NCBI GenBank assembly: GCA_027491195.1
Contig: JAIXWQ010000012.1
Span: 1-64,000, forward strand
Reading direction: 5' to 3'
DNA from: Cytophagaceae bacterium
GTDB lineage: Bacteria > Bacteroidota > Bacteroidia > Cytophagales > Spirosomataceae
DNA length: 64,000 bases
Shown here piece after piece: positions 26,711 to 35,194 of the stretch (positions are counted from its first letter, which is position 1; each line of letters starts with the position of its first letter). The notes under the pieces are model-generated. The model was given only the letters and a program-made list of their open reading frames with translations. It did not search any database and was not told the DNA's origin. Position numbers and translations under genes: made by a program.

Positions 26711-28111
26711 TTATTCTTCTGTTTTCTTTGCAGCCTTCGCTTTCTTCGCTGGGAAGTTAGACGAAACGCCTTTCATTACGGATTTCACTTCCGCCATATT
26801 TACCACTGGTAAATACTTAGCGAATAAGAAGAATAACGTAAAGAATAAACCGAATGAGAAGATGTAATCACCGATATCATACATCGTAGGAGAGAACATC
26901 GCCCAAGAGGATGGTAAGTAATCACGGTGTAATGAAGTCACGATAATTACGAAACGCTCGAACCACATACCTACGTTTACCACGATAGATAAGAAGAATG
27001 ATACCATTAAGTTCGTACGGATCGCTTTCGACCAGAATAACTGTGGAGAGATAACGTTACATGTCATCATCATCCAGTATGCCCACCAGTATGGACCAGT
27101 AGCACGGTTAATGAAGGCATAGCTTTCATATTCCACACCAGAATACCAAGCGATAAAGAACTCAGTTAAGTAAGCGATACCTACGACTGAACCCGTTACC
27201 GTGATAACGATATTCATCATCTCGATGTGTTCGATTGTGATATAATCCTCTAATTTGAAAACCACACGTGTAATTAACAATAAGGTTTGTACCATCGCGA
27301 AACCAGAGAAGATCGCACCCGCCACGAAATACGGAGGGAAGATCGTCGTGTGCCATCCTGGGATAACAGACGTTGCAAAGTCCATCGATACAATCGTGTG
27401 TACAGAAAGTACAAGAGGAGTAGAGATACCTGCTAAGATTAATGACATGTACTCATAACGTGCCCAAGTCTTAGAAGAACCTGTCCAGCCTAAGCTGAAA
27501 AAGCCATACCAGAACTTACGACCTGCTGTCGTAGCACGGTCACGAATAGTCGCTAAATCCGGTACTAGACCCATGTACCAGAATAATAAAGAAACGGATA
27601 AATACGTCGAGATCGCGAAAACGTCCCAAACTAAAGGAGAGTTAAAGTTAACCCAAAGTGAACCGAACGCATTTGGAAGTGGTAAAGCCCAGTGAGCTAA
27701 CCAAGGACGTCCCATGTGAGCTAAGATGAAGGATGCGGCACAAAGTACGGCAAAGATCGTCATCGCTTCCGCTGAACGGTTGATGGATGTTCTCCATTTT
27801 TGGCGGAACAATAATAATACGGCAGAGATCAAAGTACCCGCGTGACCGATACCAACCCACCATACGAAGTTAGTGATATCCCAAGCCCAACCTACGGTTT
27901 TATTTAATCCCCAAACGCCAATACCTTGCCACCAAGTGTAGAAAAGGCAATAAGCACCATAAATGAATACAAGACAAGAGATCCCGAATGCAATTTTCCA
28001 TTCTTTCGTAGGTTCTCCCTCTACTTGCTTGCAGATATCGTGGGTAACATCGGAATAAGATTTTCCACCAGTAACTAGTTTCTCTCTTATGGGTGATACA
28101 ACGTGCGACAT
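26711..28111 (-). CDS. actC: Alternative complex III subunit ActC (NrfD/PsrC-type)
   Basis: A 466-residue polytopic quinol-binding protein with about ten helices of the NrfD/PsrC family. KTVGWAWDITNFVWWVGIGHAGTLISA is the conserved first-bundle segment with the quinone-site His (GHAGT). The C-terminus is Lys/Ala-rich (FPAKKAKAAKKTEE). It accepts electrons from menaquinol and passes them to the FeS clusters of ActB. Confidence 0.93.
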   Translation of the reverse strand: MSHVVSPIREKLVTGGKSYSDVTHDICKQVEGEPTKEWKIAFGISCLVFIYGAYCLFYTWWQGIGVWGLNKTVGWAWDITNFVWWVGIGHAGTLISAVLLLFRQKWRTSINRSAEAMTIFAVLCAASFILAHMGRPWLAHWALPLPNAFGSLWVNFNSPLVWDVFAISTYLSVSLLFWYMGLVPDLATIRDRATTAGRKFWYGFFSLGWTGSSKTWARYEYMSLILAGISTPLVLSVHTIVSMDFATSVIPGWHTTIFPPYFVAGAIFSGFAMVQTLLLITRVVFKLEDYITIEHIEMMNIVITVTGSVVGIAYLTEFFIAWYSGVEYESYAFINRATGPYWWAYWMMMTCNVISPQLFWSKAIRTNLMVSFFLSIVVNVGMWFERFVIIVTSLHRDYLPSSWAMFSPTMYDIGDYIFSFGLFFTLFFLFAKYLPVVNMAEVKSVMKGVSSNFPAKKAKAAKKTEE

Positions 28112-28141
28112 ATTTTTATTTACTGTTTTACGATTAAAAAA

Positions 28142-31100
28142 TTATGCTTCTTTCTTAGCATCCTTGTTACGAACTTTCTTCAAGTAAGAGATATTAGGCT
28201 TCACGTTAATCTCTTCGATTACGTGGAACGCACGTCCCTCTTTCTCTACTAATAATAATTTAGAGATTTCAGATGCTGGATCGTTCATATCTCCAAAAGT
28301 AATCGCATTCGTAGGGCAAGATTGAGCACAAGCTACTTGAATTTCTCCATCTACTGGACGACGCTTCTCTTTCTTCGCTTCTAACTTACCAGCTTGAATA
28401 CGTTGAACGCACATCGAGCATTTTTCCATCACACCACGAGAACGAACGGTTACGTCTGGGTTGATCACCATACGTCCTAAGTCGTTATTGAAGTGGAAAT
28501 CGAAGTCATCTGTTTGGAAATAACGGAACCAGTTGAAACGACGTACTTTGTATGGACAGTTATTTGCGCAATAACGTGTACCGATACAACGGTTATACGT
28601 CATTTGGTTAAGACCTTCAGTCGAGTGAGTCGTCGCTAATACGGGACAAACAGTCTCGCAAGGAGCGTTGTTACAGTGCTGGCATAACATCGGTTGGAAA
28701 ACTACCTCTGGATTATCAGACGCAATTTCTAAACCTTTCAAATCTTCCACCTCCGCATCAGAAGAGTAGTAACGGTCGATACGCATCCAGTGCATCTCAC
28801 GACGGTTAATCACTTCTTGACGACCTACTACCGGTACGTTGTTTTCTGCTGAGCAAGAAATAACACAAGCAGAACATCCTGTACAAGTATTCAAGTCGAT
28901 CACCATACCCCACGCGTGGTTATTGTATTCGTGACCGTTCCAAAGCGTTAAATCAGTCGCATCCTTTTCTCCTTCAGACGTTTTCACGCGAGGAGTGAAG
29001 CTACCTGCTTTTGCATCTTTCGCAAAGTCAGCTAACACCGTCTCTTGAACGACTGCTTGACGTGCCATCACCGTTTGGTGCGTTTGCGTTTGAGCGATTT
29101 CTTTAGTCTCACCAGTTGAAGTAACTGAGACACCTGTTGTGCAGATTCCTACACAAGCGCCGTTTACTTCAGAGATGAATGGATAAGCGTTTACACCCAC
29201 ACCGTCTGCAGACTTACCTGCTTTCGTGCGACCGTAACCGATAGCAATCGCTACTGTATCTTGAGCTTGGCCTGGTTGAACTAATACTGGAAGAGATACT
29301 TTGTATCCTTTCGCGCTTACTTCAACAACATCACCTTGCTTTAATTTTAATTTAGTAGCAGTTGGTTGCGAGATAGCCGCGTAATTGTCCCAACATGCTT
29401 TAGAAACTGGCTCAGGGAATTCTTGCAACCAAGGGTTGTTTGCTTGAGAACCTGTTCCTAAGCCTACTTTCTCGTAAACCGCGATTTCTAAACCTGTAGA
29501 AGACGCTGAATAAGACTTGCTGATGGCTGCTGCCGCTGCATTCACATCGACTGATGGGCTTGCAGAAGAAACCGTTGCAGCGTTTGGTTCAAATACACCA
29601 TCGTGAAGTGCATTGTTCCAAGCTACTTTACCACCTTTTAAGATGTTTTGCTCCCAGTTACGCTCTAAGTAACCTGCAAAATCACCTGATAAACCAGCCC
29701 AAGTTAAGAAACTTGCTTGTGCTTGACGTGTTTTGAAGATCGTAGAGATCGTAGGTTGCGTTAATGAGTAGAAACCAGCTTTAGGCTCAGCATCATTCCA
29801 AGACTCTAAGAAGTGAGAATCTGGTGCGATGAATTGACATAAAGAAGCTGTCTCATCAGCGCGATCGTTTGTTGCTAAGCTCACACCTACTTTTGGTAAA
29901 GCAGCCGCTAGCGCAGCACCCATTGGGTGGTTGTAAACTGGGTTTGCATTGTAGAAGATAACAGCGGCAATAGAACCAGCGCTAGCTTCTTTAATGAAAT
30001 TAGCCATCGCCATGTCGTTACCTTGACGGTAGTTCATAGCTAAGCCTGTATTGATCGTCGTGCCATATGCGCCTACTAAAGCGTTTGTAGCAGCAACAAT
30101 TTTTTGAACTTCTGGGTCATTTGAACCAGCTACGATGATCGAAGCGCCTTTTGAAGCGACTAAGTCTTTCGCTGCTTTTTCTAAATGATCTACTTTAACC
30201 GAAGCACCCGCGATGCTAGCCGCTCCTGTTAATTTCGCTACTGCATTATATAAAGCAACCGCTACTAAACCCTCTTGAGATGGCTTGTAAGCGGCGCGGT
30301 AATCTGCGTTAGCACCTGTGTTAGATAAGATAGTCTCAAATTGGTAGTGGCGAGACATGTCTTTCTTTCCTCCTTTTTCAGAGCTAACACGGCGAGTGAT
30401 TGCCCATTGTGCAGCAAATTCAGTAGGAGCAATCCACGAACCTAAGAAGTCAGCACCTAAAGACACAATCGTCTTAGCTTGGCTGAAATCAATATTAGGT
30501 AAAACGCCACCGTGTGCTTGTGTTAAACCATAAGCTGGGTTTGCGTCATACGTGATGTGTTGTGTTGTTGGGTATTTCGCTGCGAAGTCTGCAATCACTT
30601 TCTTCGTAGTAGGAGAAAGGATGGTATTAGAAACGATGCGGATTTGACCACCTTTGGCAGCCACCTCAGCTAACTTCGCTGTAAATGCTTTATCCAAAGA
30701 AGTCCAATCCGTTGCTTTACCAGCAGCTTGAGGACCTTTTAATTTCTCATTATCATATAGACTCAAAACAGAAGCATGCGCACGACCTGAAAGTACACCC
30801 TTCGAAATAGAAGAAGACTTGTTACCTTCGATTTTGATCGGACGACCTTCACGTGTCTTTACTAAGATAGATGCATAATCACCACCATCTGTATACGTAG
30901 ACGCATACCAGTTAGCGATAGTTGGCTCGACATCTTCCGGCTTGTTTAAGTAAGGAATCGTGTTCTTTACTGGAGACTCACAAGCTGCTAAAGAAACAGC
31001 CGCTACTCCAAAACCTAACATCTTTAAGAAATCACGACGATGAGTACCCGCTCCATCAACTAAAGAATCCCCTTTAGCATCCGTTTCAGATGGCATATTG

Positions 31101-31189
31101 CCAAACTCATTGTGGATATTTTTGACAAACGATGGCTCATTGGTTAACTCCTCAATCCCTTTCCAATACCTCTTGTTCGAATTTTCCAT
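28142..31189 (-). CDS. actB: Alternative complex III subunit ActB (molybdopterin-type plus FeS domains)
   Basis: A 1015-residue protein. A Tat motif (RRDFLKMLGFGVAAVSLAAC, R51-R52) carries it to the periplasm. Residues about 75-720 form a molybdopterin oxidoreductase-like fold, though ActB is known to lack the cofactor. The C-terminal 250 residues hold ferredoxin-type sites: CTGCSACVISCSAENN, CQHCNNAPCETVCP, CANNCPYKVRRF and CSMCVQR..CAQSCP. This matches the fusion of two modules seen in Bacteroidota ACIII. Confidence 0.95.
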   Translation of the reverse strand: MENSNKRYWKGIEELTNEPSFVKNIHNEFGNMPSETDAKGDSLVDGAGTHRRDFLKMLGFGVAAVSLAACESPVKNTIPYLNKPEDVEPTIANWYASTYTDGGDYASILVKTREGRPIKIEGNKSSSISKGVLSGRAHASVLSLYDNEKLKGPQAAGKATDWTSLDKAFTAKLAEVAAKGGQIRIVSNTILSPTTKKVIADFAAKYPTTQHITYDANPAYGLTQAHGGVLPNIDFSQAKTIVSLGADFLGSWIAPTEFAAQWAITRRVSSEKGGKKDMSRHYQFETILSNTGANADYRAAYKPSQEGLVAVALYNAVAKLTGAASIAGASVKVDHLEKAAKDLVASKGASIIVAGSNDPEVQKIVAATNALVGAYGTTINTGLAMNYRQGNDMAMANFIKEASAGSIAAVIFYNANPVYNHPMGAALAAALPKVGVSLATNDRADETASLCQFIAPDSHFLESWNDAEPKAGFYSLTQPTISTIFKTRQAQASFLTWAGLSGDFAGYLERNWEQNILKGGKVAWNNALHDGVFEPNAATVSSASPSVDVNAAAAAISKSYSASSTGLEIAVYEKVGLGTGSQANNPWLQEFPEPVSKACWDNYAAISQPTATKLKLKQGDVVEVSAKGYKVSLPVLVQPGQAQDTVAIAIGYGRTKAGKSADGVGVNAYPFISEVNGACVGICTTGVSVTSTGETKEIAQTQTHQTVMARQAVVQETVLADFAKDAKAGSFTPRVKTSEGEKDATDLTLWNGHEYNNHAWGMVIDLNTCTGCSACVISCSAENNVPVVGRQEVINRREMHWMRIDRYYSSDAEVEDLKGLEIASDNPEVVFQPMLCQHCNNAPCETVCPVLATTHSTEGLNQMTYNRCIGTRYCANNCPYKVRRFNWFRYFQTDDFDFHFNNDLGRMVINPDVTVRSRGVMEKCSMCVQRIQAGKLEAKKEKRRPVDGEIQVACAQSCPTNAITFGDMNDPASEISKLLLVEKEGRAFHVIEEINVKPNISYLKKVRNKDAKKEA

Positions 31190-31225
31190 ATAATCTTTCT
31201 TATTCAGACTAAAATTTTATTTCTA

Positions 31226-32452
31226 TTAATAGTGACACTTAGAGCACTCTAAGCCACCGATGTTTTGAACTTTCAAAGGAGTCTTGCTATCCTTATTGTG
31301 TACCTCTACTAATTTATCGTAGTAAGCGTTGCCTTTTGCATTTACGTCAGTTTGACGGTGGCAATCGATACACCAGCCCATTGTTAAGGAAGAACGTTGC
31401 TCTACCACTTCCATCTTTTCGATTTCGCCGTGGCAGTTCTTACACTCTAAACCACCTACGTTAGTGTGTTGCGAGTGGTTGAAATACGCTAAGTCAGGTA
31501 AGTTATGAACACGTACCCATTGGATCGGCTCATCTTTCTCTAATGCTTTGTAGATTTTTTGAATCTCTGGAGACTCACGCTTGATCGCGTTGTGGCAGTT
31601 CATACAAATGTTCGCTGATGGAACGTTTGCACCTTTTCCCTCGTAAACACCTGTGTGGCAGTAGTTACAGTTGATTTGGTATTGACCTGCGTGTAATTTG
31701 TGAGAAAATTTAATCGGTTGCTCTGGAGCATATCCTTGGTGGATACCTACGCCATAAGCCGCATCGATCGTTGCTTTACCTCCTAATAATAGGGCCAAAA
31801 CCAAGATTCCCGTCTTCATTGCCGAATTAGCAGCTAAGGACTTCGCATTTTCAGCTAGTTTGTCGAAAAAAGACTTTCCTTCTTCTTGCTCTGCTTTCGC
31901 TAATTTGCTAAGTGAGTTGACAATCGCTAGTAAAGCGATCAAAACGAACACCATGATAATTAACAAGCCTACTAAAAGAACTTCCATCATGCCACCCGAT
32001 GAAGCTGCTGCTGCCGGAGCTGCCGCGCCTGCCGCTGGTGCTGCGCCTGCTGCCGGAGCCGCTGGAGCTGCATTGGATGCATCGATATAAGCGATAATAC
32101 CTTTGATTTGAGCTTCTGAGAAGTTCGGATAAGGAGTCATAGCCGCCTTATTGAACTTGTTGTACAAGTCATTCGCATACTTGTCTCCTGAAGCGATAAC
32201 TGCCTGTGGATTGTGTACCCATTTAACGATCCATTCGATCGGACGACGCTCGCTAACTCCCTTTAAACCAGGACCTACCAATACCTCATCTGTGGATGCG
32301 TGACATGCCGCACAGTTGTTTTTAAATAGTGTTTCACCTTCCGCTGCATCTTGTGCAAACGTTGCTGTAGTCGCAGCAATTAAGAATAAGAAGGAAAATA
32401 GAAACTTAACGAGAGTTAATTTTTTGCAACACATAAATATAGATTTTCTCAT
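31226..32452 (-). CDS. actA: Alternative complex III subunit ActA, six-heme cytochrome c with N-terminal monoheme domain
   Basis: A 408-residue multiheme protein. A signal peptide (to about residue 34) precedes a monoheme cytochrome c domain (CAACH at 47-51). A Pro/Ala linker (about 130-155) and transmembrane helix (about 158-183) follow. The C-terminal part has a second hydrophobic segment and five more heme sites (CNYCH, CMNCH, CKNCH, CIDCH, CSKCH). R. marinus ActA is pentaheme, so the first domain is an addition. Two starts are possible: ATG at 32452 (7-residue extension) or 32434 (MCCKKLTL); both leave a working signal peptide. A promoter lies at 32467-32497. Confidence 0.92.
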   Translation of the reverse strand: MRKSIFMCCKKLTLVKFLFSFLFLIAATTATFAQDAAEGETLFKNNCAACHASTDEVLVGPGLKGVSERRPIEWIVKWVHNPQAVIASGDKYANDLYNKFNKAAMTPYPNFSEAQIKGIIAYIDASNAAPAAPAAGAAPAAGAAAPAAAASSGGMMEVLLVGLLIIMVFVLIALLAIVNSLSKLAKAEQEEGKSFFDKLAENAKSLAANSAMKTGILVLALLLGGKATIDAAYGVGIHQGYAPEQPIKFSHKLHAGQYQINCNYCHTGVYEGKGANVPSANICMNCHNAIKRESPEIQKIYKALEKDEPIQWVRVHNLPDLAYFNHSQHTNVGGLECKNCHGEIEKMEVVEQRSSLTMGWCIDCHRQTDVNAKGNAYYDKLVEVHNKDSKTPLKVQNIGGLECSKCHY

Positions 32453-32466
32453 TTTAATTCAGTCCG

Positions 32467-32497
32467 CAAAACTACAATTCGATTTTTTAGGAAACAA
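32467..32497 (-). promoter_or_regulatory. Promoter of the act-cta operon
   Basis: On the minus strand: TTG, a 20-nt spacer, TAGTTTTG, ending 14 nt before the first actA ATG. It probably drives actABCDEF-ctaCD. The 120 nt further upstream are very AT-rich with no other recognisable element. Confidence 0.75.
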
Positions 32498-32620
32498 TTA
32501 ATTACACATTCATTTTTTGTATTTTTTTTATTGAAATAATTATTTAGAATTTTTCAAAATAAGGCCTTTAAATCAAAATTGAACTATTTTTAGAATATTT
32601 TGTATAATGTGTATGGACAC

Positions 32621-32648
32621 AAAAAAACCTTCCGGATTGGAAGGTTTT
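32621..32648 (-). terminator. Terminator after tRNA-Cys
   Basis: Stem ACCTTCC / GGAAGGT with a GGATT loop, followed on the minus strand by seven U residues, 4 nt after the tRNA-Cys 3' end. Confidence 0.85.
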
Positions 32649-32651
32649 CTG

Positions 32652-32722
32652 AGGTTTCGAGCGGATTCGAACCGCTGTAGAAGGTTTTGCAGACCTCTGC
32701 CTAGCCACTCGGCCACGAAACC
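32652..32722 (-). tRNA. tRNA-Cys (GCA)
   Basis: A 71-nt cloverleaf on the minus strand. Acceptor GGTTTCG pairs with CGAAACC; the anticodon loop TCTGCAAA carries GCA; the discriminator is U, the tRNA-Cys identity base. CCA is not encoded. It is a single-gene transcript with its own promoter and terminator. Confidence 0.96.
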
Positions 32723-32736
32723 AATTAATTGGGATG

Positions 32737-32766
32737 CAAATTTAGCTTTTTTTTAGAGAAAGGCAA
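32737..32766 (-). promoter_or_regulatory. Promoter of tRNA-Cys
   Basis: On the minus strand: TTG, a 19-nt spacer, TAAATTTG. The -7 element ends 14 nt before the tRNA 5' end. Confidence 0.72.
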
Positions 32767-32783
32767 GGCAGTAGATGAAAATT

Positions 32784-32950
32784 TAGTCGCTAGTCACCAG
32801 TCGCTAGTCGCTAGTCTCTAATCACTAGTCGAAAGTCGCTAGTCCGGAGAAACATTTATCATTAACCATTTACCATTCACCATTCACCATCTCTATTCTA
32901 TACTCTCTACTCTATGCTCTCTGACTCCCGACTAGCGACTCCCGACTAGC
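32784..32950. repeat. Composite word repeat (locus B)
   Basis: Order on the plus strand: GTCGCTAGTC words (about 32788-32842), then ACATTTATCATTAACC and ATTCACCATTCACC words (about 32851-32890), then CTCTATTCTATACTCTCTAC words (about 32890-32922), then GACTCCCGACTAGC words. The final word runs into the metallophosphoesterase gene, whose TAG stop codon (32946-32948 on the minus strand) lies within GCTAGTCGGG. Confidence 0.75.
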
Positions 32951-34172
32951 TCAGCGTAAACACCGAAATCTCCGGCGGCATTCCCACTCTACCCGGATAG
33001 CCTAAATAGCCATAGCCCCGATTCACATAGATTTGTTGTTCACCTTCCTGGTATAATCCTGCCCATTGCTTGTAGACATATTGAGCTGGAGACCAACGCA
33101 ATTCAGCGATTTTAACACCAAATTGGGTGCCATGTGTATGGCCCGCAAAAGCTACATCGATGTCCTTGTATTTCTTGGTTACCTCTGCATTCCAGTGTGT
33201 TGGGTCGTGCGATAAAAGAAGTTTCGCCGAAGCCTCTTCAGTTCCTTTATGTGCTTTTTCTAGATTTCCGTACCAAGGGAAACGGCCTAGGCCGATGTTT
33301 TGGACCCCAATAATGGCTAATTTTTCACCTGATTCTTCTAGGAATCGATGCTCATCCATCAACAGATCCCAGCCCATTAATTCATGCGCTTTCATCAGAT
33401 CTTTTAGATTTTGCTTTTTGGCAGCAGGACTCGCCCAGCGCACATAATCGCCATAATCGTGGTTGCCTAGCGTGCTGAAAACACCTAGTGGAGCTTTGAC
33501 TTTATTGAAAACGTCAAAGTAATTCTGCACCTCTTTGGACTCATTATTTACCAAATCCCCGGTGAAGAAAACGACGTCCGCCTTTTCGCGCATCAGCATC
33601 TCTACGCCCCCTTTTACGGCCGTTTTGTTGAAAAATGAACCTGTATGGATATCAGAAATTTGGGCAATTTTCAATCCTTTGAAGGCAGAAGGCAAGCCTT
33701 TGATTTTTAAGGGAATATGTTCTACAGTGTAATCGTGGGCCCCTGAAATAATGCCAAAAGCAAAGGTCGCCGCCGGCACTGCCCCCACAGCTAGCGCGGC
33801 TTGGGACAGAAATTCATGTCGAGAAATAGCACTAGGGTCTTTCTTGAGTACTTTTTTAGTGCCCCAGCGGAAGAAACGGGTGATATCTTCTAGTAATAGG
33901 AAGATAATGATAAACAGTTTAGTGATAACGGAGATCATCACGATTGCCATAAACGTGATTCGAATTTCATTTTTCCAAGCGTTTATAGGTAAGGCGTTGT
34001 AGGAAAGAATTCCTAATAGGATGAACACGGTAAAACCCCAAAAGGTATATTTAGCCGTATTCTGAATGCTTTTGCGGGAGTTTCTGAAAGCGGTTTTGAC
34101 AGCCATCCAAACATAATAGTCCAGCGCGATTAACACAATACTGATAAAAGGCACAAAAAACATTTTATTCAT
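32946..34172 (-). CDS. Membrane-anchored metallophosphoesterase
   Basis: A 408-residue protein. I start at MNKMFFVPFISIVLIALDYYVW (34172), since the longer frame overlaps the divergent gene's promoter. N-terminal helices (about 1-25, 40-60, 72-98) are followed by a Tat-like segment SRHEFLSQAALAVG. The calcineurin-like phosphoesterase domain has QISDIHTGSF, FTGDLVNNES, LGNHDYGDYV, LLLSHDPTHW and AFAGHTHGTQFG, all metal-ligand motifs of the YkuE/YaeI type. Its substrate may be a lipid such as UDP-diacylglucosamine, but this is unproven. Its stop codon lies in a repeat word. Confidence 0.9.
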   Translation of the reverse strand: MNKMFFVPFISIVLIALDYYVWMAVKTAFRNSRKSIQNTAKYTFWGFTVFILLGILSYNALPINAWKNEIRITFMAIVMISVITKLFIIIFLLLEDITRFFRWGTKKVLKKDPSAISRHEFLSQAALAVGAVPAATFAFGIISGAHDYTVEHIPLKIKGLPSAFKGLKIAQISDIHTGSFFNKTAVKGGVEMLMREKADVVFFTGDLVNNESKEVQNYFDVFNKVKAPLGVFSTLGNHDYGDYVRWASPAAKKQNLKDLMKAHELMGWDLLMDEHRFLEESGEKLAIIGVQNIGLGRFPWYGNLEKAHKGTEEASAKLLLSHDPTHWNAEVTKKYKDIDVAFAGHTHGTQFGVKIAELRWSPAQYVYKQWAGLYQEGEQQIYVNRGYGYLGYPGRVGMPPEISVFTLS

Positions 34173-34183
34173 AGCACTTAAAC

Positions 34184-34191
34184 TATCTTTG
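34184..34191 (+). promoter_or_regulatory. Promoter element (TATCTTTG) of the NAD-binding protein gene
   Basis: TATCTTTG fits TAnnTTTG and lies 31 nt before the ATG at 34223. No TTG is seen at the usual distance upstream. Confidence 0.5.
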
Positions 34192-34222
34192 CGATTCAAT
34201 TGTTCCAAAGGTGCAAAATTAC

Positions 34223-35017
34223 ATGAAAAAGACGATAAGTATTTACGGGGGCGGTTGGGTAGGCGCACCATTGGCATTTAAATTAGCCTTAGCGGATTTC
34301 GAAGTCCGCGTTTCCGCTTCGAGTGTGCACGCGCAAGCGGCCCACCCGAAAATCAAGGTATTGGATTTCAGAGCTGAGCCCGATATGCCAGCAGAAAACT
34401 GGACTTCGATGATTGATTCGGAAATCCAAATTTGGGCGATTCCACCACGTCGTAAGAAGAATTCAGAAGAGACTTATCTGTCTATTTTGCAGGCTTGGGT
34501 AGATAATTTACCCACTTCTGGCGTTAAAAAACTCATTTTCCTTTCATCGACATCCGTTTATTCAAATGTGTCCGACACGGTTGATGAAAACTCTGCGATT
34601 AATGAGGATTCGTTGATGGCCAAAGCAGAAGCCATCGTTTCCTCCTCCAAAGTCCCTTCCCTTATCTTGCGTTTAGCAGGTCTAATGGGTGGCGATCGTT
34701 TTGTAGGGAAGTACTTCTCCGGCAAGCGAAATGACGGAGCAAATTGCCCTATCAATTATGTACACAAAGATGACGTGGTTGCCTTAGTGGCCTTAGCTGC
34801 TGAAAAAATCGAATCTGGCATTTATAATATTGTTGCCCCTATCCACCCTACAAAAGGCGAAGTAGGTGAAAACGACATCGAACGCCGCGGTCTTCCTGCT
34901 GGCTATTGGGATTATTCAGTTACTTGTCTAGGCGGAAAAGTGGTAAACGGCGATAAGATCTGCAATGAATTGAATTACGAATTCCGCTGGCCGGATCCTT
35001 TGGAATTTCCAATCTAA
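34223..35017 (+). CDS. NAD(P)-binding Rossmann-fold protein (YeeZ-like epimerase family)
   Basis: A 264-residue extended-SDR-like protein. The N-terminal glycine motif is SIYGGGWVGAPLAF (residues 5-18). LIFLSSTSVYSN is the typical strand with the catalytic Ser/Tyr region, and INYVHKDDVVALVALA is the conserved substrate-loop segment. It resembles the E. coli YeeZ group, whose substrate is unknown. The ATG at 34223 is preferred to a GTG at 34211 because it directly precedes the first Rossmann strand. A palindrome begins at the stop codon. Confidence 0.82.
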   Translation: MKKTISIYGGGWVGAPLAFKLALADFEVRVSASSVHAQAAHPKIKVLDFRAEPDMPAENWTSMIDSEIQIWAIPPRRKKNSEETYLSILQAWVDNLPTSGVKKLIFLSSTSVYSNVSDTVDENSAINEDSLMAKAEAIVSSSKVPSLILRLAGLMGGDRFVGKYFSGKRNDGANCPINYVHKDDVVALVALAAEKIESGIYNIVAPIHPTKGEVGENDIERRGLPAGYWDYSVTCLGGKVVNGDKICNELNYEFRWPDPLEFPI

Positions 35018-35048
35018 TTTTTGTGGCCGAGTTTCGGCCTCAAAAATT
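35016..35048. terminator. Palindrome starting in the stop codon (P4), likely terminator
   Basis: AATTTTTG-T-GGCCGA / TCGGCC-T-CAAAAATT with a GTT loop, 14 base pairs and one T-T mismatch. The stem starts in the TAA stop codon of the preceding gene and ends in an AT-rich tract, so it could terminate both strands. Confidence 0.65.
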
Positions 35049-35178
35049 TTAAAGCACAAAGAATAAAGCACAAAGAATAAAGAAGATTAGAAATAGTATA
35101 GTATAGATAATTTGCTAAATCCATCTCCGCAGGAGATTCCAACTTTATTATTTGTGCTTTATTCTTTATGCTTTTAAG
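35047..35178. repeat. 36-bp inverted repeat of TTTATTCTTTG words
   Basis: Left arm 35047-35082 carries AAAGCACAAAGAATAAAG twice-repeated words. The right arm 35143-35178 is its reverse complement at about 32 of 36 positions. The centre contains TAGTATAGTATAG words and a small hairpin ATCTCC-GCA-GGAGAT. The same TTTATGCTTTATTCTTTA words occur at 39611-39640. The repeat lies between the ends of two convergent genes. Confidence 0.7.
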
Positions 35179-35194
35179 GTGTCTAAGCAAAATT

